64,000 nt of DNA, taken from Dichetophora obliterata (lineage: Eukaryota > Arthropoda > Insecta > Diptera > Sciomyzidae). A program made the translations under genes and the position numbers. The stretch's first letter is position 1, and each line of letters begins with the position of its first letter. Shown one piece after another: positions 9,983 through 19,589 of this stretch. Under the pieces are notes generated by a model. That model searched no databases. It was not told where the DNA came from and saw nothing but the letters and a program-made list of their open reading frames with translations. Where the stretch lies: assembly GCA_963920525.1 (NCBI GenBank), contig OY986438.1, positions 93,471,557-93,535,556 on the forward strand, written 5' to 3'.

Positions 9983-11716
9983 TATTATATTAAACATACA
10001 TTAAAAAATGTAACTTTTCTAAGTACATCGTTTAATGATTTTATTTAAATAATTATCTATTTATCATTATTTTATTAAAACTAAGTCCGCAACCATTAAA
10101 AACTGCATGATTTGGGAAAAAAGGTAGTTTTCGGGGATTTTTTTATTAGCTGCTTTTATTAGCATCACCAAAATTGCAGAGGCATGATCTGCCATCGCAA
10201 CACAAAGTTTTGCAAAGTTTTGAGTCCGTCCGTTTTGACACTTGTATCGTAAAGTTTTTACAACGCAGACCAAAGTACGATCAACAGCCGACCAACCTAA
10301 CGTACTATTGAGTTTTGGGCATTAATGCATTAAAATTATCTGTTGAAGGACTCCGCAATAGCACAATAGAAAGCAAGCAAGATGTTGAAAGACTTCGTGC
10401 ACAAACACATGCCGCAAGCTGAGCGCCGACAAGCGGCGATCATGCCATTCAGCCTTGCGATACACCAACTTCACTCCCGATCAGTGTTGCCAGCTACTGG
10501 TGATCCAAACCTCAAAATTTGACAGAAAAATACGCTAAAATCCATTAATTAGCTTTTTTTAATTTTATTAACATAATTCAGCAATTTAATTTTAAACGTA
10601 CTGGGAAAAGTAAAAATTATTGAATGAACATATCAATTTTGGGTTAATTTTGCATGGAGATTCACTGGCGGAAATAAAAAACTTAATTTGGAGGTAAAAT
10701 GTTTCAAAAACCGTTTAGAATTTTTAAAGTATGCTCTTTGAAATTAATTACCACACCGCAAAGGATGGAACCCCCAACCAACAAAATTTCCCAAATTTTT
10801 TTAAATTAAGGTCCGTTTAATAACTTTCCATTTTCCCTTTCCAACGGTTGTTCAAACTTATAACATTCGGTTAAGAAGGGTTTGAGATATGCATTTGCAA
10901 AATTGGTTTTCGACGTTTTTACCGATTTTTGTAAATTGTTTGCACTCTGTAACTCCGCCAAAAATAACGCCAAACTTTTTCCTTCCAAATTAAGTTTCGT
11001 GCTTCCATCAGTGATGTAAAATTTGACCCAAATCGGATATGGTCATTCCGTAAGGCCAGCATGTTTAAAATGGCAGCATGTATGACAAAACATTAATATA
11101 TAGTTATTAATAATAAGGTAAAAAAATCGCAAAAGATATGAATTCAAGTTCCAATTAAAAAAACCCAAATCACTCCATTCTTTAATAATGTTCTTGTTTT
11201 CATATATTACATTCGTCCCAATTAACATAAGAATAGATAGAGGCATATTATAGTCGTGGCAGCACTTCTGTTGGCCTTTAATGCCATATCTAAAAAATTA
11301 AAAATGTACATACTATATTTTACGTATTTTAAATTTCCTTAATTTTATTTAACTTTTTTTTCTTCTACCCTGGACCTTTATCAATAAAAATTTCTTATTC
11401 AAATATTTTTAAGCAAATAATCACGTGCCAAAAGTTATATACATTTCCAAATTTATTAGTGAATAAGCTATTGGCTCCATAAATTAATAACAAACGTTAC
11501 TGAATGCGACTCCATCGCAACCAATAAATCATCATAATTAGTGTTAAAATCTTGTGGCTAATTAACGTAATAGTGCGTTTACACCAAATCTTCAAAACGT
11601 GTTTTGAGAATTTATCGCGTTTAAGAGCCAAAACACGACCTATTTTAAGTGTTTTACCATACAAAATTTAAAACATCTTACAGCGCGTTTTATTATAAAA
11701 CACCATTAAAACACTA

Positions 11717-12448
11717 AGGGTTTTCATGCAAAGTGGCAGGCTTCTAATTTGGGCAATTAGTTATTTTTATCAGACAGGTTGTATGAACAGCCCTTAAAGT
11801 CGATTGTGCATTTGCAGCATATAAGTCAGCTGTGCGATCTGCCAGCGATGCGTTCCATTTAAACGGGGACGCTTTGCGGATTGTTTGCTTGTTTTCTGAA
11901 ATTTTTAGAATTAAATCTTTATTAGTTTTGCTCAAATTATAACTTTTCCTTCAAAAAAGAAAACAGCTGATTGATCATATAAGTTTGCCACCTCGTTTGC
12001 TCACCTAAATCGAAGAGCAAATTTATCTGGTTTGTGCAAAAGCTTTTTCATACGAATTTTGACAGTTCATTTATAAGGCTGATAAACTTATAAGGTTTAT
12101 ACCATTTATAAGGGTATTGCCCATTTGCATGTCCCGGTTTATACTCGTCAAGACTTGACGGTCAAGTCTTGCGTTCGGTGGAGCGGGAATCGTAACAAAA
12201 GGGAAAGAAAGAAATTGACCGTACCGTCAATTCTTGGGCAATTCGTTTTGTGTTCGTTCGTTGTCCCGCTATTTTCAATTTTATTTCGGCGTCATCAGTA
12301 CAAACTTGAGAAGAAAAAGGGAGGAGTGAAAGAAACAATTGACCGTCAACTCTTGACGAGTGTAAATTGAATCGTCAAGTTTAAAAGGGAATATGCAAAA
12401 CTTGAACGTCAAGTCTTGACGAGTATAAACCGGGACCATGAAAACCCT
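11717..12448. mobile_element. MITE family A, mirror copy
   Basis: Mirror of 6439-7170 with the same TA flanks and the same family B insertion. The nest therefore predates the inverted duplication or was homogenised with it. Confidence 0.9.
12131..12436. mobile_element. MITE family B, mirror copy
   Basis: Mirror of 6451-6756, same ATG/CAT flanks on the complementary strand. Confidence 0.85.
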
Positions 12449-12881
12449 TACTGTAAAGGTCGAAGCATATCATGGTAAAAATGAAAGGTGACAACACCTC
12501 AAGCTGTCAAAGTTTAATTTTTTCACGAAAATGAGCAAAATAAAAGCAAAAATGGAACATGAAGAAAACATAAACGCTAAACTAAAACGTGAAAAAGCCG
12601 GTGTAAACAGTCGTGTTTTGAGATATAACACAGTAGCGATAAAACGTGTTTTGATTTCGGTGTAAGCGTATTATAACTTCCCAACTTGATATTGTGTAGA
12701 ATCGAGCCAATATAATTTTAACTTTCCAGCCCAGGTCAATAGGGCTATTGTAAAAATTAACTTTCAAACATTTCATAGATTTTTTTATTTTGTTAAATTT
12801 ATATTTAACTGAGTTATTTAAACTACTCGTTTGAAAACACTAAGCTAAATTTTGAATAATTATTGTTAAATATAAGCAAAT

Positions 12882-13466
12882 TGTGTAATCAAATTAAAAC
12901 ATTGAAATAAAATATAACGACAAAATTTTAAAATCAAAGCGTCTGATTTAAGGCTTGATTACCCAAGCGTAACGTGAGGTGGTGCAGCGGGATGTAGCGT
13001 AGTGCGACGTTGCCTCGAGGATAAGCGATTACCGAAATCGTAATCAAACATAGTGCAGGCGCCCGTAGTGCAGGGCACTCATTTTATTCTAGTTGGCTTA
13101 TTTACTTCTCCTTGTCAACAAAAGATTGCATCCTTTCTTATATAGTATTAAAATTTACAAAAATGTGAAGTTAAACAAATTTTTTCGCTTGTAACACAGC
13201 TGTCGAACTGTCAAAAATCATAACGTTGCGTAGAAATCTATTTTCTACACACTTCTACGCTGCCTCATGCCACGTTACGATTTCGGTAACGACTTGTACA
13301 CATCATTAAACAGATTTTAGCTTGACAATTGCAACGTCGCGCTACGTTACCTTACGCTTGGGTAATCCAGCCTTTAGTGTCGACAAAGATAAACCATATA
13401 AATTTTGTGACGAAACCGGACAGCCGCTTTGCTATCCCAGCCTTGCGCCGGTAAGGTGGATCGTGA
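12882..13466. repeat. Dispersed repeat shared with 38155-38330, mirror copy
   Basis: Mirror of 5421-6005, interrupted by the same MITE. Confidence 0.6.
12951..13374. mobile_element. MITE with AAGGCTKGATTACCC ends, mirror copy
   Basis: Mirror of 5513-5936 with TA flanks. Confidence 0.85.
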
Positions 13467-14258
13467 CAAGATGTGTTTAGTAACCATAAGTAAATATGTT
13501 TAATGAGTGTGAATAATGAATAATTCAGATTATTTTTTTTACATTTAAAGCAAAAATAATAATCCTATAACAAGTAGAATTATTTTTGCTATCCATAAAA
13601 ATTGTAATTTAGGCTTTAAAAAATTTGAAACACAGGTGACACACCTGTATATTTTTATGTACAGTCATTTAAGTTATTTAATTATTTGTTTGCATGATAC
13701 AATCACTATTAGGTAGCCTTGACAACTACCTATTATTTCACGAACTGCGACCATCGAATGGTAAACAAAAGAAAAAATAAACAGCGTGTCTCACACACAT
13801 TGGCTGCACTTAAATTATTTATATAATTGCATGATAATAATAATTAAATTAAATAATTTACAATTTTTCGAGCGTTTAGAGTAAACCACATTCAGAGAAA
13901 AATGTCGTTCACTAAATTATCGCTACCATAATAGCTCACAACAGTTGTGAACGACATAAGTTTTCAAGACACTTAATAGTTGTTGAATAATGATTGTTTT
14001 TTTAATTTCATTTTGACTGCAACGGTAGCGCCCTCTACGAGTCGCTTTTCTTGCCATTCCTTTGAGAAAATTTGTTATCGCGATTATATTAAGGTGAAAG
14101 GAATGCATCTATTTTTAATTTGATCATTTCAATAATAAAGATATTCTGTCAAATCCAGCCTAAAAGAACAAAATTATCAAAATTATATGACGCAAATTAT
14201 TAAATGAAACAATGGCGATTTTAAGTTTGACAGATGCATGTGAAAAAATTAAACATTA

Positions 14259-14546
14259 AGGGTATTCAGTCTTGTTACGGTGTAAGATTGTTGAAATTTT
14301 GATGTACGTGTGAACACACTCATTAAATTATTTTGCTACACCTACACTTCTGTCAAAATTAGATTGCTAACTGACAACGAAAATATTCAACACCAACAAA
14401 TATCAAGTACCAACTCATAGGGTTGAGGTACTGTTAGAATTTTGAGTTGTTGAAATATGACAAGACGTGCATTTTGTTGTTGTGTTGTTGAAATAATCAG
14501 CACTTCAGCAATCTAACACCGTAGCAAGACTACCTCTGAATACCCT
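14259..14546. mobile_element. MITE with AGGGTATTCAG ends, mirror copy
   Basis: Mirror of 4341-4628 with TA flanks. Confidence 0.85.
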
Positions 14547-14902
14547 TATTGTAAACGATCGCTCACCTCAACTCGTCGGAAATTTCCGATTTCTGAATTT
14601 TTTGCATTGATGTGAATATCCCTATTGAAATACATTGAAGAATAAAAATAAGAAAAAAATTACTGCTCATTACTTAACATGTATGTTAAAAGATATCGCA
14701 ATTCATTTATTGCAGAGCATGGGCAAAAGTGGTCTCCACTACGCAATATTCACATTAAGCAAACTCTTCCTACGTTTCAATGGCGAGTTAAGTCGGGGTT
14801 TAGTCAGGATTAGCTTGCCATGTAAACGCGAGTTGAGTTCAATACACTCCGCGAAAATTGTTAAATTTCACTGTTGTTACATTTATACCAAGACATACAT
14901 TT

Positions 14903-14944
14903 ATTCATGGCTTTTTCACTTAACACTAACAAAATACGGATTTT
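14903..14944. repeat. 42-bp inverted copy of the palindrome centre
   Basis: Exact reverse complement of 9434-9475. It is followed by CACGATCCAGTGCATT (14945-14960), a word also found in the left arm tip at 9380-9395. The order of these blocks differs between centre and right flank, as a template-switch scar or terminal inverted repeats would give. Confidence 0.85.
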
Positions 14945-14960
14945 CACGATCCAGTGCATT

Positions 14961-15227
14961 TGGATGTTGCATAAATAAGTTTCGTTCATATGCTTATTAA
15001 ACAGCTGACATTTGACTAGTGAAAATGGAAGAAAAACAAAATGCACCAAACGTCAAGTGCACCAAGAAATGAACCATTGATGAAATTAATTTACTAGTTG
15101 ATTATTTAAAGCAGCCTGAGGTTTTTATGGTATGGTTGATATTTTTATGGTTTATTGATAATTATCATTTTATCAAAAGTTTCTTATGTATTCGTTAAAA
15201 ATGTGTTACATTATATCTTCCCAGCGG
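14961..15227. other. Short unclassified stretch with a possible coding relic
   Basis: From 15026 on the plus strand a short frame reads MEEKQNAPNVKCTKK, a stop, then TIDEINLLVDYLKQPEVFM. The second part vaguely resembles the start of a Myb/SANT-type DNA-binding domain, as in Harbinger-associated or MADF-like proteins. It is too short and interrupted to call a gene. Confidence 0.25.
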
Positions 15228-15880
15228 GCAAAATGAGCTCACAAAACCACAACGGGGCGTGGCTATATAGCGATCACGCCTATTTTTAGTACAGTTGCTG
15301 AAAGTAACCATACAAAGTCAATTACCAAATTTCAGTCGTATATGGCCATAACTGCCTGAAATATATCTTTTTCAGTGATTTGTGGACAAAAAAGGGGCCT
15401 GGTAACTTCTTTTAAGTGCAGTTGCTGACAATAACCATACAAACTAAATTACCGAATGTAAGTCTAACACGGCCGAAACTGACTGAAATAAAGCTTTTTT
15501 ATTGATTTGGGGGCGGAAAAAAGGGGCGTGGAAACTCATTTTTAGTAAAATTACCGACAGTAACTATACGAACTAAATTACCAAATTTTAGTCTTATACG
15601 TCCAAAACCGTCCGAAATAAAGCATTTTCATTGATTTGTGGTTGGTAAAAGGGGCGTGGAAACTCATTTTTAGTACGACCCATACCAAGTGAAATATAGC
15701 ATTTTAATTGATTTGGGGGCGGTAAAAGAGGTGTGGCAAATTTTTTTTCTTAAACCGTTTCCTAACTGAAAAAATCTGCTGTCCAAATTTAAGATCAATC
15801 GGTCTAGTAGTTTTGGAGTCTATAGGCTTCACACAGACAGACAGACAGTGTTTTGTTTTTTATATACATATACAGATTAT
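15228..15880. repeat. Degenerate tandem repeat (about 130-140 bp units) with CAGA tail
   Basis: The motif GGGGCGTGG recurs near 15254, 15394, 15523 and 15651, with a last variant at 15728. Each unit carries AGTTGCTGA/ATTACCGACAGTAAC and AAATTACCRAAT words. The array ends in ACACAGACAGACAGACAG near 15832-15848. Arrays ending this way are often 3' tails of non-LTR elements; that assignment is an inference. Confidence 0.7.
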
Positions 15881-16304
15881 TTATGATATTAATATATGCA
15901 TTAATTTTGATAAGATATATCATTAAATTATATTTATATCATATTGAAATCATCAAAATCGTTCTTATATTACTTTAACAACATAAAACTTTAAAAAAGT
16001 CAGACCAATTATCAAATCCCACGATAATACCATGAAAATTTTTGTTACCATCGAAACACAAGAAATACCCACATATAAAAATTTCTCAACGAAAATGCAA
16101 CCCAGTATTGGCATGGAATGTCAAACCGTGCGTTGTTCTACTAGCTGCACGAGCATTCTCTACTCACAATCTTTATCGTACTTTACCCCTGCTTTACATT
16201 TTTACGGGATGAGGTCATAGGAAAGTATGAGGTCGCGTTTAGTGTTACTTCATAAGAATTCGTTGTTTCTAGTCTAGCTGTCAACTCACGACCGACCTTA
16301 CAGT
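15881..16304. other. Unclassified AT-rich segment
   Basis: No gene or repeat was recognised. The open frame at 16032-16220 has no recognisable protein character. Confidence 0.4.
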
Positions 16305-16705
16305 GCACCCTAAACAAGTGCGCGTTGCGCTGCGTACCCAAGCGCCACGCAACTTTATTTTACGCTTAACCTAAACAAGTGCGCTGCGGAAAGAACTGCT
16401 GCTCTCGAACCAGCTCAGTCTGATGGTTTAAAAATCTTAAAAAACTTTTAGTATTGTGTAAAAATCTATTAATATTGCAAATATTTCCATTTGCAATTGA
16501 GATTAATTAATTAATAGCAGCTGATTGCTCTTTGTTCTAATACTTTGGTTTTATGCAGCCAACTTCACATCCGAATGCACTGTCAAAATTGGAAATTCGA
16601 TTCATGTTGCGGTAGCCCGGTGCGTGTTTCGGTAGGCTTCATACAAAATGTATGTGCATGAGCCGATTTTGACAGTTAATCCACGCACGCGCACTTGTTT
16701 AGGGT
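16305..16705. mobile_element. MITE with CACCCTAAACAAGTGCGC ends
   Basis: About 400 bp. The left tip CACCCTAAACAAGTGCGCG is matched by the right tip CGCGCACTTGTTTAGGGTG. It also holds an internal second copy of the tip word (CCTAAACAAGTGCGC at about 16371-16386). The target duplication is unclear. Confidence 0.75.
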
Positions 16706-16733
16706 GGAATGTAACGCAGTATTGAGTTTTAAG

Positions 16734-18366
16734 GCCCAGTTATATTAGACGTAACGTAATGTAGTGAAATGCCACTGCAGCAGTGTGTTCTGTCACTTAC
16801 TGTTTCAATCAATACTTTTCTTATACAAGTGATTATAATAGAAGTAACGTAATGTAACGGGACGTAAGGATCCGTTGGAATCCGATTTCTACGTTACTTT
16901 ACATTACGTCTGTTCAAAGAACAACTAAACATTGAGGTTAGATTCGATTATTGCGCTATTTTATATTGTCGAACTACGCTTTTTGTTGAGTTTTCGTTAT
17001 TAATGTGATAGTTTTATGTATCCACAGCTAGGGATGACGAAGATTTAATTGTATTTGTACAGGAACGTGCAATTATTTACGACAAACAACTGCCTGGCTA
17101 CTGCCTATTTTAATTGCTACAACGTTTTCTTACTGTGCGTTTAGACCGCCTGAACGAACGAAAGAAACCTCGTTCGTTCGCTCGGTTTAAACACTTTGCC
17201 CGAACGAACAGTGTTCGCTATAAATTTATCGCGAACAATGTTTGCCCGGTGTAAACAGTAAATTAGGGCGAACGAACGAAGATTCCTTCGTTCGCTCTGA
17301 TCGAACAAGCTTCGATCTTTTTGGGCTAATCCGGTGTTGCGCTGTGTTTAAAAACAGAAAAGTAGCAAAGAGGAGTAGCTTTAGAGAATAATTTATAAAA
17401 AGTACTAAAATATGTAGTAATTTAGTTTTATGTTTTTTAAAGTGTTCTGTTAACTTTCGCTGCAATATGATTGTGTTGTGTAGAGGGCCAAATTAAGTTT
17501 TTAAGCGGAAAACCCTATATTTTATTTATTTGAGGCGACTGTTTATTTGAGGTAATTTCTTTTTTAAATAACTATATAACTTTTAATGAAAATTTTGAGT
17601 TTATGGATAGCAAATATTATTTAATATAGCAGGAGTCCGCAATAGAGCTCGCTCAAATAAAATAAAAAAATATTTTAGGTTCTGCTGAAACTTTTTGAGT
17701 TTTTAATCTAAGATTTTAGAAAAATGTGGATATTAACCAAAATGGTAGTTGAAATTTCGATTTGTGACTAAAAGCAATTCTTTAAAGTTATAACATAAAA
17801 AGGATTTCTCTAAAATAAAAATCGAACGACTGAAAGTATAAATTGTATTTGCTTAATAAGTGCATACAATTTGGGAACAATTTTTATTTAATTGACTTAA
17901 AATTTACGAAATTTATTGACACACGAAAAATGTGAAAACATTTAATTTTTGTTCGTCGAAAAACTTAAATGGGCCCTTCAGTTAAACACACGTCTTTTCT
18001 ATAATAACTAATACGAGTAATATATTGTTATGGAGTGGCAAACCATTTGTTCTTGAGAAACGGAGTATGAGTTTTAGTACTAATATAAAAATAAGGAGCT
18101 ATCAACCCTGCATTTGTTGATGTTCGGCCAAATGCACAAATTGCTGTTTACACCGCCTGAACGAACAAGATGGCGGCCAATGTTTGTTCGCGATTGATGT
18201 TCGTGCGGTCTAAACAGTACTCCGAACGAAGAATTTATTGCAATAAATTGTTCGCGATAAATTTTTCGTTCGTTCAGGCGGTCTAAGCCCACAGTTACAT
18301 TACGTCCCGTCACGATGACTGTTGACAACATTACGTTACTTAACATTACGTCTATTATAACTGGGC
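16734..18366. mobile_element. TIR element with GCCCAGTTATAWTAGACGTAA ends
   Basis: Ends match over about 28 bp with small differences, with repeated ACGTAACGTAATG words near both tips. A younger element (17137-18290) fills most of it. Removing that leaves roughly 480 bp. No coding sequence was recognised. Confidence 0.7.
17137..18290. mobile_element. TIR element with TTAGACCGCCTGAACGAACG ends
   Basis: Ends read TTTAGACCGCCTGAACGAACGAAA and, reverse-complemented, CTTAGACCGCCTGAACGAACGAAA. The subterminal 130-150 bp on each side are full of TTCGTTCG/CGAACGAA words and a second GCGGTSTAAACAGT block, giving long imperfect inverted repeats. A second, split copy lies at about 51600-52343 plus 57492-57785. 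No transposase was recognised. Confidence 0.75.
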
Positions 18367-18402
18367 TGTTAGCTTTAATACTGGCTAGTATTGCAGACAT
18401 TA

Positions 18403-18835
18403 GGGGCTTTCAGACGATCGTACATGTGCGATGACTTGGGCATGCTCGACGACATGTTCGATCATTCCAAAACAAATGAGATAGTCGGACCGACATGTCG
18501 GACGAAAATCACAAATTTTTGATTTTTCTGCCGGTCGGGCCGACATGTGAACACAAGTCGGTCCGACTTACTGCCTTTTTAAATTTCTTTAAAAGCGCCA
18601 GCGGGTGAACAGCAACGAAGCGGAAAAAATATTAGAGAAAATTAATATGAAAAACGTTTGAAACAATTTATAATTGTTTATAATTAATTAAAATTGATAA
18701 ACAGTTTTCTAAATATTAAAAATTACTGCTAAATCATAAGGTCATCAAAAAATTGTTCAGCCATTACGCCGATGTGATCTATTTGAGAGCCCACAATGAA
18801 ATGAAGTCGTCGCACATGTACGATTGTTTGAAAGC
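18403..18835. mobile_element. MITE with GGGGCTTTCAGACGATCG ends, TTA target
   Basis: 433 bp. The inner parts of the TIR (CGTACATGTGCGAYGAC) match well, and the tips are GGGGCTTTC versus GCTTTC. TTA flanks both sides (18400-18402, 18836-18838), which fits PIF/Harbinger. Confidence 0.7.
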
Positions 18836-18858
18836 TTAACAAAATATTCCCGTTAGTT

Positions 18859-19397
18859 TAGGGCTGCCATACGTCCCGGTTTTCCCGGACATGTCCCAGT
18901 TTTGAGATCGGTGTCCCTGTGTCCCGGTGCACAGTAAAAAATGTCCCAGTTTAAAATATTGAAGGACAAATTAAAAGTGTATCAGTGAAAACTGAGCACA
19001 ATTTTTACAAATGCGTATAAATGAATAAAAAATTTAAGTATTTTTTTTAAATATAAAATTAAAAAAGCGAAAATAAACTTGTTAAAAATATTACAATTTT
19101 TGTGTGCTATTCAAGGACGAAAAGGAAATGTTAAGCGAGTATTTTCACTGGTCTCCTCGCAATAGAGAAAGGAAAAAAGCCCTGGAAAGCATTATGCAAT
19201 GCAAATTTATTTATTCTATGACGTGCACAGAATTTTATAACTGCATTAAAAAGCAAAAGCAAAAGCAAACTGTGAATTATTTCATTTATATTTTTTTTTT
19301 AATAAACGGCAAAGAATTATGTGAAAATTGCGTATTTGTTTTTGGGTGGATGTGCAAATATGTCCCGGTTAAGTGCTGTAGACTTATGGCAGCCCTA
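18859..19397. mobile_element. Non-autonomous hAT element, 8-bp duplication CGTTAGTT
   Basis: 539 bp with tips TAGGGCTGCCAT...ATGGCAGCCCTA and a perfect 8-bp target duplication CGTTAGTT at 18851-18858 and 19398-19405. TAGGG tips with 8-bp duplications are typical of hAT. An internal plus-strand frame (19104-19403) runs to the right tip but shows no transposase motif. Confidence 0.92.
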
Positions 19398-19589
19398 CGT
19401 TAGTTTGTCGTCGTACATGTACGCTATTTTAAGTTATTACAAATTTCAATTCTGTATTTTTGTGTACTTCTGCTGTTGTTTTGGCTAACTCAGGATTTAA
19501 TTGTATTTTTTTTTTTTTTTTGAGATTTAGCCCAAATAATAATTAAATCATGGGCTAACACTCGTTTCAGTTTTAGTCGATAAAAGTGT

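Larger units (their letters stand above)
11573..12671. mobile_element. TIR element with GCGYTTACACC ends, mirror copy
   Basis: Mirror of 6216-7314, again hosting the nested family A and B elements. One substitution relative to the left copy lies at 12578. Confidence 0.65.
9473..14895 (-). repeat. Right arm of giant palindrome (5423 bp)
   Basis: Reverse complement of 3992-9414 with no indel. All nested MITEs of the left arm recur in mirrored order. The right edge is abrupt at CCAAGACA, after which the sequence differs from the left flank. Confidence 0.97.

Noticed and set aside
3992..14895. Interpretation of the palindrome as a classical Foldback transposon
   Set aside because: The arms contain distinct nested MITEs rather than short internal tandem repeats, and no target duplication flanks the outer edges.
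14635..15000. 121-codon frame at the right palindrome edge
   Set aside because: It extends past the palindrome end only because the flank happens to stay open. The mirrored frame on the left stops at 3974, and no domain is seen.
18080..18400. 106-codon minus-strand frame
   Set aside because: Lies inside the TIR of the CCGCCTGAACG element and crosses its boundary.
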